Source: JBHGBB01 sp041946755 (lineage in GTDB: Bacteria; UBP4; UBA4092; JAOAEQ01). From it: a stretch of DNA of 7,085 nt. The notes under the pieces are model-generated. The model worked only from the letters and a program-made list of their open reading frames with translations, ran no database searches and was not told the DNA's origin. Every line of letters begins with the position of its first letter. Positions within the stretch are counted from its first letter, which is position 1. Below, piece after piece: positions 1 through 5,869 of the stretch. A program made the position numbers and the translations under genes. The stretch is taken from positions 1 to 7,085 of the forward strand of contig JBHGBB010000198.1 of the NCBI GenBank assembly GCA_041946755.1, written 5' to 3'.

Positions 1-483
1 CCTGAACAAAAAACAAAAAAAGCAAAAAAGGGTAAACCGGAAGAAATCGCCATACGTCCGTTAACCGGGGAAGAAAAGAAGCATGCAGTCATGCTTTGTG
101 CATTAGGGTGGTTGGTTCCCGGTAGCGGGCATTGGTATCTTGGGATCATGAAAAAAGGATTGGTATTTTTTATTTTATTAAACGGTTTATTCTTATGGGG
201 GATGATACTTCGAGGCGAAATCGCATTTCCGGTATTAAAGCTTGCTTCTCCCGAATTCAATATTGTTAATATTTTTGTGTTTATTTTCGGTTTAGGGAAT
301 GGGTTGATGGCGATACTAGAACTTACCCCCTGGCTGCATGTAGGTAATATCTCGGCGGTTACCTATGAAGTTGGTACGCTGCTTATGGTACTATCCGGTT
401 CGTTAAATTTCTTTGTTATTCTTGATGCACTGGACACCTATCGTGGTGTAGTCCGAAATTCAAAATCTGAAGTTCGAACTTAA
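1..483 (+). CDS. DUF6677-like membrane protein, 5' end outside the window
   Basis: The reading frame is open from base 1 to the TAA at 481-483, giving 160 visible residues. It starts with a Lys/Glu-rich, presumably cytoplasmic stretch (codons 1-30). A G-W-L-V-P-G-S-G-H-W-Y-L-G signature follows at codons 36-48, then hydrophobic segments at about 53-70, 88-106 and 124-141, with a conserved-looking Y-E-x-G-T (122-126) and L-D-A-x-D (141-145). The 'GW(L/V)PG(A/S)GH' start and 'TYE(Y/V)GT...N...LDA' end are what I recall of the uncharacterised DUF6677 membrane family. An ATG at 91 could act as a start, but it lies immediately before the signature, has no well-placed Shine-Dalgarno sequence and would discard the charged leader. 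The true start is therefore probably upstream of the window. The biochemical function is unknown. The next small membrane gene begins 2 nt after the stop, suggesting co-translation. Confidence 0.68.
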   Translation, partial: PEQKTKKAKKGKPEEIAIRPLTGEEKKHAVMLCALGWLVPGSGHWYLGIMKKGLVFFILLNGLFLWGMILRGEIAFPVLKLASPEFNIVNIFVFIFGLGNGLMAILELTPWLHVGNISAVTYEVGTLLMVLSGSLNFFVILDALDTYRGVVRNSKSEVRT

Positions 484-485
484 TT

Positions 486-665
486 ATGCTAGCTCTGCAG
501 AATATATTTTATTTTTTTATAATAAGTGTTATTATTGCTATTGTAGTAGGCGCTTTGACAAAAGGTAAAATCGAAAAACAGTTCAAACATGGTGCGCTGG
601 TTTTGGGGCAATTAGTAGGCGGAGTATTTGCATTAGCGATAGTAGTTTATTTACTATCCAGATAA
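486..665 (+). CDS. Small two-helix membrane protein (59 aa)
   Basis: An ATG at 486 opens a 59-codon frame ending in TAA at 663-665. The protein has two hydrophobic helices, about residues 6-24 (rich in I, F and V) and 36-57. A short basic loop with T-K-G-K-I-E-K-Q-F-K-H (25-35) separates them. This suggests a hairpin in the inner membrane with the loop in the cytoplasm. The start lies 2 nt after the stop of the DUF6677-like gene, so translation is probably coupled; no strong ribosome binding site is seen. Gap-free packing, a fully membrane-like composition and codon usage like that of its neighbours argue that it is real. I recognise no family. It may be a partner of the upstream membrane protein, but that is inferred only from adjacency. 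Confidence 0.66.
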   Translation: MLALQNIFYFFIISVIIAIVVGALTKGKIEKQFKHGALVLGQLVGGVFALAIVVYLLSR

Positions 666-770
666 GGGGAAAAGAGCCGCTAACGGTTTCAGAGGCTGGA
701 TTTCATTATAGCGTATACCGGGATGAACTCCGGAAACCGAAACTCTTTTATTCGATAAAGGAGAATCATT
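666..770 (+). promoter_or_regulatory. Structured gap/leader upstream of the first pilT-family gene
   Basis: This 105-nt gap contains two nested inverted repeats. AAAAGAG (670-676) pairs perfectly with CTCTTTT (743-749), and inside it CGGTTTC (684-690) pairs with GAAACCG (733-739). A smaller CCGG/CCGG hairpin (718-721 with 730-733) partly competes with the inner stem. AGCC (675-678) with GGCT (694-697) is an alternative pairing. The structure ends 7 nt before the Shine-Dalgarno sequence of the next gene. It could be a 5' leader element or an atypical long-loop terminator. It does not match a riboswitch class I know, and no convincing promoter was found. Confidence 0.35.
757..763 (+). promoter_or_regulatory. 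Strong Shine-Dalgarno of the first pilT-family gene
   Basis: AAAGGAG lies 7 nt upstream of the ATG at 771, which fixes that start. It is by far the best ribosome binding site in the window, since most other genes here have weak or no recognisable ones. Confidence 0.8.
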
Positions 771-1868
771 ATGGAAATTGAAGAACTCTTAAAAAAGATG
801 GCGTTTTCGAATGCATCTGATTTGTATATAAAAGTAGGTCGCCCTCCGGTAATGCGGGTTGATGGGAAATTATATCCGATGAAGGCGACAGTCTTAAAAA
901 TGGATGATGTTAATGAGATCGCGACGAAGTTGATGAACGAAGAACAACGGTCTCAATTCGAACGTACTTGGGAAATGGATTTAGCCTATGGATTAAGCGG
1001 CGTTGGTCGATTTCGAGTAAATGTATTTAAGCAGCGTGGTACTACCGGTATGGTACTTCGGTTGGTCCGTCGTCCGACATTGACGTTCGAAGAATTAACC
1101 TTACCTCCGGTAGTACAGGAGCTTTCCGAACTCCCCCGCGGATTGGTATTGGTTACCGGAACCACTGGTAGCGGAAAATCAACCACCTTAGCATCAATGA
1201 TGAATCATATTAATAACACCCGAAAATGTCATATCATGACCGTTGAAGACCCGATCGAATTTGTCCATGAAGATAATCTGAGTATCATCAATCAGCGGGA
1301 AATTGGATTGGATACGATATCGTTTGCAGAAGCGTTACGGCATGTATTGCGGCAAAGTCCGGATGTTATTATGATTGGAGAAATGCGGGATTTGGAAACC
1401 ATCTCAACTGCTATCTCAGCAGCGGAAACCGGCCATCTGGTATTTTCGACGTTGCATACAATTGATGCGACGACTACTATCGAACGAATCATCAATTATT
1501 TCCCATCATATCTCCAGCAGCAGATTCGATTAGAATTAGCAATCTGTTTGAAAGGAGTCGTTTCACTCCGGCTACTGCCGAAAGCGAGTGGGGTAGGTCG
1601 AGTACCGGCGGTAGAAACCATGGTGGTGACTCCGACAATCAAGAAATTATTGCTGGAAGGGAAAACCACGGAATTGTCTTCGTATATCGAACAAGGTGAA
1701 TATTATGGTATGCAAACCTTCAATCAAGCGCTACTAAAACTATATCGAAGAAATTTGATTACTTACGAAGAAGCTATTGCGAACGCAACCAGTGCTGAAG
1801 AATTTAAACAGAGCGTTGAAGGAATTACCACCGGGGTTAAAGCAAAATCGATTAGTGATATGATGTAG
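771..1868 (+). CDS. PilT/PilU-family type IV pilus retraction ATPase (PilU-like)
   Basis: This is a cytoplasmic hexameric motor ATPase of the secretion/pilus superfamily, expected to power pilin depolymerisation and pilus retraction. Its 365 aa are typical of PilT/PilU. The N-terminal PAS-like domain (1-100) carries A-S-D-L-Y-I (15-20) and G-R-F-R-V-N (79-84). The ATPase core shows Walker A G-T-T-G-S-G-K-S (130-137), Asp box V-E-D-P (158-161), Walker B D-V-I-M-I-G-E-M-R-D (198-207, catalytic E204) and His box A-E-T-G-H...S-T-L-H-T (218-230; H222 and H229). PilU-like features are Y-G-M-Q-T-F-N-Q-A-L (312-321) and a degenerate segment where PilT has AIRNLIRE (here T-I-K-K-L-L-L-E, 289-296). The usual V-V-A-Q is V-V-S-L (263-266), losing a commonly conserved Gln. 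The start is fixed by AAAGGAG at 757-763. A paralogue follows downstream. The PilU assignment is less certain than the PilT-family membership. Confidence 0.93.
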   Translation: MEIEELLKKMAFSNASDLYIKVGRPPVMRVDGKLYPMKATVLKMDDVNEIATKLMNEEQRSQFERTWEMDLAYGLSGVGRFRVNVFKQRGTTGMVLRLVRRPTLTFEELTLPPVVQELSELPRGLVLVTGTTGSGKSTTLASMMNHINNTRKCHIMTVEDPIEFVHEDNLSIINQREIGLDTISFAEALRHVLRQSPDVIMIGEMRDLETISTAISAAETGHLVFSTLHTIDATTTIERIINYFPSYLQQQIRLELAICLKGVVSLRLLPKASGVGRVPAVETMVVTPTIKKLLLEGKTTELSSYIEQGEYYGMQTFNQALLKLYRRNLITYEEAIANATSAEEFKQSVEGITTGVKAKSISDMM

Positions 1869-1996
1869 ATTTAGATAAGATACCCTGAAAACCGGGATTT
1901 CATCTTGTTTGCTAATAAAACATAAAGAGAAGATAACTTACTCCGCATCATTCGGGGGAAATAAATTATTATTCTATCTTTCAACCGGGAATAACT
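1869..1996 (+). promoter_or_regulatory. Gap with inverted repeats between the two pilT-family genes
   Basis: This 128-nt non-coding gap holds several short pairings. AAGAT (1877-1881) pairs with ATCTT (1902-1906), enclosing CCC (1883-1885) with GGG (1894-1896); a weakly T-rich stretch follows, so it could be a poor terminator. CTCCG (1941-1945) pairs with CGGGG (1953-1957, one G-T) around a 7-nt loop. AAGATA (1930-1935) pairs with TATCTT (1975-1980) around that hairpin. The ribosome binding site of the next gene is only GGGA (1987-1990), just beyond the outer stem. The first AAGATA copy (1877-1882) could also pair with 1975-1980, so alternative folds exist. No convincing sigma-70-type promoter was found. 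Confidence 0.3.
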
Positions 1997-3091
1997 ATGC
2001 CAGAATTAAATATTGAAAGTTTGTTAAAACTAGCTATCGAAAAAGGGGCTTCTGATTTAATATTAACTGCCGGTTCGACTCCTGTCCTGCGAATTAATGG
2101 AGAATTAACGAATACCGACTATGCCGTCTTAACTCCTGCCGATACTCATCAATTAATCAACAGTATTTTAACTATCGAACAACAGGAAAAAATCAAGAAT
2201 AAAAAAGAGCTCGATTTCTCGCTTGGATTCCATCAAAATAACCGATTCCGGATTAACGTCTATTATCAGCGCGGGTCGATGGCATGTGCAATTCGGGCGA
2301 TTCCATCCCGAATACCGTCTTTTGCAGAATTAGGGCTTCCGCATATTATTGCTTCGTTAGCTTTACGTCACCAAGGATTGATTCTGATTACCGGGCCAAC
2401 CGGTCATGGAAAAACCACTACCTTAGCGGCAATTATTGATTATATCAACAACCATCGCCGATGTCATATTATCGCTATTGAAGATCCGATTGAATATATT
2501 CATCATCATCTCAAAAGTGTTGTAGACCAGCGGGAAGTTAATACCGATACCGATTCGTTTGCTGGAGCATTAAAATATGTTCTTCGCCAGGATCCGGATG
2601 TTATTCTTATCGGCGAAATGCGGGATTTGGAAACTATTTCAGCCGCGTTAACCGCTGCAGAGACCGGTCATTTGGTATTAGCGACGCTCCATACCAATAA
2701 TGCGCCACAGTCGATTGACCGGATTATCGATGTTTTCCCGCCATATCAGCAGGCGCAGGTCCGAACTCAGCTGGCCAGTTCGCTTTTGGCGGTAGTCGCA
2801 CAACAGTTGATGATTCGAGAGGATCAAAAAGGCCGGATTATTGGTGTTGAAGTTATGGTGAACACTCCGGCAATCGGCAGTTTAATTCGAGAAAATAAAA
2901 CGCATCAGCTACATAGTCAGATGGAAACCTCGATGCGAGATGGGATGGTTACGATGGATCGCGCTTTAAAAGAGTTATATTTGCAGAAAAGAATCTCTTA
3001 TGAAACAGCAGTACTTCATGCGCGCGTTCCAGCCGAATTCGAACGAATGCAAACGAGTAATGTAAAAGCGTCGGAATCCAAAAAGCCATAA
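1997..3091 (+). CDS. pilT: Type IV pilus retraction ATPase PilT
   Basis: This is the second PilT-family motor, 364 aa, predicted to form a cytoplasmic hexamer at the pilus base and drive retraction. The N-terminal domain has G-A-S-D-L-I-L (17-23) and N-R-F-R-I-N-V-Y-Y-Q-R-G (82-93). The core has Walker A G-P-T-G-H-G-K-T (133-140), Asp box I-E-D-P (161-164), Walker B D-V-I-L-I-G-E-M-R-D (201-210, E207) and His box A-E-T-G-H...A-T-L-H-T (221-233; H225 and H232). V-V-A-Q-Q-L (266-271) is intact. A-I-G-S-L-I-R-E (292-299) closely follows PilT's AIRNLIRE retraction motif, so this copy is the better PilT candidate. It is odd in having His at P-loop position 137, where Ser is usual. The start is the ATG at 1997 with a weak GGGA 6 nt upstream. 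The His-box/Walker B region is nearly identical to its upstream paralogue, consistent with an old duplication. Confidence 0.93.
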   Translation: MPELNIESLLKLAIEKGASDLILTAGSTPVLRINGELTNTDYAVLTPADTHQLINSILTIEQQEKIKNKKELDFSLGFHQNNRFRINVYYQRGSMACAIRAIPSRIPSFAELGLPHIIASLALRHQGLILITGPTGHGKTTTLAAIIDYINNHRRCHIIAIEDPIEYIHHHLKSVVDQREVNTDTDSFAGALKYVLRQDPDVILIGEMRDLETISAALTAAETGHLVLATLHTNNAPQSIDRIIDVFPPYQQAQVRTQLASSLLAVVAQQLMIREDQKGRIIGVEVMVNTPAIGSLIRENKTHQLHSQMETSMRDGMVTMDRALKELYLQKRISYETAVLHARVPAEFERMQTSNVKASESKKP

Positions 3092-3129
3092 GTACGGTGT
3101 GACGGCATTCTCTTCAATAGCTATATTCT

Positions 3130-3381
3130 ATGGATACCATCTCAATTCATTGTCAAATCAATCCTCGTGAAATCGGATATATCAATAATATTTTTGAAGG
3201 GTATCCGGGTTTTGCCGTAGTGAGAACGAACAATGCCAAGTTGGGCTTAATCGAACTCTGGATCGCACCGGATTTTTATCGTGAGGTGACCGAAATATTA
3301 AGCGATTTATCGCAGTCAATCTATTTAAAAATATTGGGTGAAAATCAAAATGGAAAAACCACTACGATTACGAAAAGCTAA
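3130..3381 (+). CDS. DUF4911-like small protein (83 aa)
   Basis: This small soluble protein has no signal peptide or membrane segment. The pattern I-N-P-R-E-I-G-Y-I-N-N-I-F-E-G-Y-P-G (10-27) then V-V-R-T (30-33) and G-L-I-E-L-W-I-A-P (39-47) resembles the uncharacterised DUF4911 domain ('PR-(D/E)-I-A-(Y/F)-(L/I)-K-x-I-L-E-(G/A)-Y-D-G...VRT...GLVEL...P'). A compact alpha/beta fold is likely; the role is unknown. An in-frame TAG at 3118-3120 means the ATG at 3130 is the first possible start. No Shine-Dalgarno is visible. The last ten or so codons are also read in another frame as the start of the ArgA-like gene, so the Lys/Thr-rich tail beyond about residue 72 may be shaped by that overlap. Overlap with argA implies co-expression. 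Confidence 0.75.
   Translation: MDTISIHCQINPREIGYINNIFEGYPGFAVVRTNNAKLGLIELWIAPDFYREVTEILSDLSQSIYLKILGENQNGKTTTITKS
3337..3341 (+). promoter_or_regulatory. Shine-Dalgarno deciding the argA start
   Basis: GGTGA lies 8 nt upstream of the ATG at 3350, inside the preceding gene. It supports that ATG over the in-frame GTG at 3338, which overlaps this site and has no ribosome binding site of its own. Confidence 0.5.
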
Positions 3382-3853
3382 AATCCAGGATGTCGGCGAA
3401 ATCCAGGAGTTAATCAATCACCATGCGGCAGCGGGAGATATGTTACCGCGGTCACAAAGCGAGCTCTATGAAGCGTTACGCGATTTTTTTGTCATTGAAC
3501 GCAAAACAGAAATAGTAGCTTGTGGCGCATTGCATGTGGCTTGGAAAGATTTAGCGGAAATAAAATCCCTGGTGGTTGCTGATACTATGCAAGGGCAGGG
3601 ATTAGGAAAACGGATTCTGGCTGCCTGTTTGGCAGAAGCGAAACATTTGGGTATTACCCGGATTTTTGCTTTAACCTATAAACCGCAATTTTTTATTAAA
3701 CAAGGGTTTAGTAGAATCGATCGCTCATTACTACCGCACAAAATCTGGACGGATTGTATTAAATGTGTCAAGTTTCCGGATTGTAACGAGATTCCGGTTA
3801 TTATCGATTTAACCGAAAAGAAATCGGCTGTAAAATCGAATAAAACCCGGTAA
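3350..3853 (+). CDS. argA: Short-form N-acetylglutamate synthase-like GNAT acetyltransferase
   Basis: This is a single-domain GNAT acetyltransferase of 167 aa, predicted to transfer acetyl from acetyl-CoA to the amino group of glutamate (or glutamine), the first step of arginine synthesis, in the cytoplasm. Hallmarks of the short ArgA group (as in M. tuberculosis Rv2747) are visible: M-L-P-R-S-Q-S-E-L-Y (31-40), C-G-A-L-H-V-A-W-K-D-L-A-E-I-K-S-L (58-74), the acetyl-CoA loop Q-G-Q-G-L-G-K-R (81-88), F-A-L-T-Y-K-P-Q-F-F (106-115) and the terminal P-H-K-I-W-T-D-C-I-K-C...F-P-D-C (129-145) with Cys 136, 139 and 145. It lacks the amino-acid kinase domain of classical long ArgA. I chose the ATG at 3350 over the in-frame GTG at 3338 because GGTGA is well spaced from it. 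It overlaps the DUF4911-like gene by 32 nt. No other arginine genes are in view, so the substrate rests on family resemblance. Confidence 0.85.
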   Translation: MEKPLRLRKAKIQDVGEIQELINHHAAAGDMLPRSQSELYEALRDFFVIERKTEIVACGALHVAWKDLAEIKSLVVADTMQGQGLGKRILAACLAEAKHLGITRIFALTYKPQFFIKQGFSRIDRSLLPHKIWTDCIKCVKFPDCNEIPVIIDLTEKKSAVKSNKTR

Positions 3854-3897
3854 ATATCTATCCCAAATAAGCTGAGTAGTTCAGTTGCATCGCTATT

Positions 3898-5862
3898 GTG
3901 AAACCACTACGTCGTCTCTCTCATAGTTTACGAAATAATGCGGTGATTATCTTCGCAACCATCGGGCTTTTGATTTCGATCGGTGCAATATTGTATTATT
4001 TGGATGTTACCTTCCAGCAGGAAAAAAACAGTTTCATTGTCGCCAATCCGAAACGGTTTTTTACTGACATTCGGCAGACCTATGTAAATCAGTTGACCGA
4101 ATTATCAATCCAGGTATTAACGAAAGGTACGCCGCAGAATTATCTCGAATTGAAAAAAATATTCGAGAAAATAGTCGATAATCCCCAGAATATTATTTAT
4201 AGTATCGAGTTGTATACCAATACCAATAGTCCGAAATTAAGCTATGAAAATAAATCGAAATATTATGCATTAAATAATTGGTCGAATAGTTTAATTTCCC
4301 GTCGATTTAGCCATTTAAGCCAGATTGGACTTACCTTAGGGGAGACCGAATATGGTCGGTTGGTCGCTTATTATGCTTCCCCGGAAAATGTTCCTGAAAT
4401 CGAGCAGTTGACCGAGCGATACCGATGGTATGCGATTTTGATTCCATTATGTTTTATCGGGATTTATGGATTGGGATTGAAATGGTTCCTATTACCCGTT
4501 CGTCGGGTAGTAGACCATTTAGCGGATACGGAGTTAGGAGTAGTCAACGTCATTGATAAACCGCATACCTTGATTGAAAATGAATATAACCGGATGGCAT
4601 GGAATACCATGATGCTGGCAGTAAATCTCGAAATAGCAGATTTCGTAGCGGCAAATCCGAACTTATCGATTGAAGATACACTATTGCATATAAACCGGAT
4701 TATTGAACAAAAAATGGGTTATGGACAAGTTGCATTAGGTATCTTAAATACCGCTACCCAGCAATTTGAAATATATTTACCAAATAATGCACACCAAGAT
4801 TCATCAAGATTCCAATTAACCCAACCGATTTTTGATGATTTGCGATATAGTGTTTTGAATAGTACGCCGATAATCATTAATCGGGAATCGGAAGCGGAAA
4901 CGGTATTCGATTATTTTAAATCGAAAAGTTTTATTGCTTGTCCGGTAAGTGCCAAAGAATCCATTTCTGAATTTATTATTGTCAGCAATCGAAATCAGCA
5001 TCGGTTTTTTTCCGACCAGGATGTGCAGGCATTGAAACATATATCGCAGCAGATAAATTTAGCGCTGCAGAAAAAAGAATTTCAACGGCAGTTAATCGAT
5101 CAGGAAAAGAATCAAGTCAGTATCAATCTCGCGCGGAATCTCGGGCATGATTTAACGAATGTTATCGCCGCTACTCGGTGGGATTTAAATACTCTGGACT
5201 CGTTATTAACCCAATTAGATTCAACTGCAATATCTACCGCACAACGAGATTTAATTACTGAAGCGGTTAGTGGATTAACCAATAACACCGAGTTTTTACA
5301 GGAAATAGTCGATATCTATCGCGCATTTTCTTATTTAAAGAAACCAAAATACGAACCAACCGACTTGAATGCGTTATTGCAACAGATGATCGAATTATTC
5401 CGATTATCTACTGCCGGTAAAGTGAAATTCGTCACCGAATTTATGGATGTTCAGATGATGATTGCAGTAGAACCCCGCTTGATAAAATTAGCGGTATTTA
5501 ATCTGCTGACCAATGCGCTGGAAGCGGTTAAACTCGCTAGTGTAGCCCAATCAATCGATGGTATAATTACTTTACATACGGAACGGAACCAATCTCGGTC
5601 TGGAATAAAGATCAGTATTCGGGATAATGGTCGTGGCATTCGCGATGAATCCGGGAATTTGATGCCGGAAGAGCAAACCAATCGGTTATTTCAGCATGGC
5701 TATTCTACCAAAGAAAAAGATGCGGCTGGCGGATTAGGATTAGCCTGGGTGCAGACTATCGTCAGCGAATTTCATAACGGTAAAATTTATGCGAACAATA
5801 ATCCTGAAGGCGGAGCTTGTTTTACCATCGAATTACCGGATAAAAATCCAACCGCAGAATAA
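3898..5862 (+). CDS. Membrane sensor histidine kinase with GAF-like domain
   Basis: This inner-membrane histidine kinase (654 aa) is expected to phosphorylate the regulator encoded immediately downstream. Domain order: basic N-terminus; TM1 about 15-35; extracytoplasmic sensor about 36-174, possibly Cache-like; TM2 about 176-198; a short HAMP-like linker L-P-V-R-R-V-V-D-H-L (199-208); a GAF-like domain about 250-390 ending F-F-S-D-Q-D-V-Q-A-L; helical H-box region about 400-480; HATPase about 520-648. Key residues: phospho-accepting H417 in G-H-D-L-T-N (416-421), N-box N535-L-L-T-N539, G1 D-N-G-R-G (576-580), F-box F598 with G-Y-S-T-K (601-605), and G2 G-G-L-G-L (611-615). D418-x-x-N421 fits the motif tied to phosphatase activity, so it may be bifunctional. 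An in-frame TAG at 3877-3879 leaves the GTG at 3898 as the first plausible start; no Shine-Dalgarno is seen. The signal sensed is unknown. Confidence 0.92.
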   Translation: MKPLRRLSHSLRNNAVIIFATIGLLISIGAILYYLDVTFQQEKNSFIVANPKRFFTDIRQTYVNQLTELSIQVLTKGTPQNYLELKKIFEKIVDNPQNIIYSIELYTNTNSPKLSYENKSKYYALNNWSNSLISRRFSHLSQIGLTLGETEYGRLVAYYASPENVPEIEQLTERYRWYAILIPLCFIGIYGLGLKWFLLPVRRVVDHLADTELGVVNVIDKPHTLIENEYNRMAWNTMMLAVNLEIADFVAANPNLSIEDTLLHINRIIEQKMGYGQVALGILNTATQQFEIYLPNNAHQDSSRFQLTQPIFDDLRYSVLNSTPIIINRESEAETVFDYFKSKSFIACPVSAKESISEFIIVSNRNQHRFFSDQDVQALKHISQQINLALQKKEFQRQLIDQEKNQVSINLARNLGHDLTNVIAATRWDLNTLDSLLTQLDSTAISTAQRDLITEAVSGLTNNTEFLQEIVDIYRAFSYLKKPKYEPTDLNALLQQMIELFRLSTAGKVKFVTEFMDVQMMIAVEPRLIKLAVFNLLTNALEAVKLASVAQSIDGIITLHTERNQSRSGIKISIRDNGRGIRDESGNLMPEEQTNRLFQHGYSTKEKDAAGGLGLAWVQTIVSEFHNGKIYANNNPEGGACFTIELPDKNPTAE

Positions 5863-5869
5863 TTAATTT

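Noticed and set aside
91..483. Treating the ATG at 91 as the true start of the DUF6677-like gene
   Set aside because: The frame is open upstream to base 1 with protein-like Lys/Glu-rich codons, and the ATG falls right at the conserved signature with no suitable ribosome binding site.
555..560. TTGACA as a promoter -35 box
   Set aside because: It lies inside the small membrane protein gene, and no TATAAT-like sequence follows at 16-18 nt.
666..770. c-di-GMP (GEMM) riboswitch ahead of the pilus gene
   Set aside because: The conserved single-stranded elements and tetraloop-receptor arrangement of that class are not visible despite the suggestive gene context.
986..1495. Two minus-strand open frames inside the first pilT-family gene
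   Set aside because: They lie fully within a gene whose product has all family motifs, and their translations show no domain or plausible composition; they are antisense shadows.
1380..2634. 20-nt exact DNA repeat between the two pilT-family genes (1380-1399 and 2615-2634)
   Set aside because: It encodes the same conserved Walker B segment in both paralogues and is explained by protein homology, not by a mobile or regulatory repeat.
3338..3853. GTG at 3338 as the argA start
   Set aside because: It overlaps the GGTGA that is well placed for the ATG four codons later, and the extra residues add nothing recognisable.
3854..3897. CTGA/TCAG mini-hairpin before the histidine kinase gene as a terminator
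   Set aside because: The stem is only 4 bp and no T-run follows, so it is no better than chance.
4816..5681. Minus-strand open frames inside the histidine kinase gene
   Set aside because: Opposite strand to an intact kinase reading frame, with no recognisable protein features.
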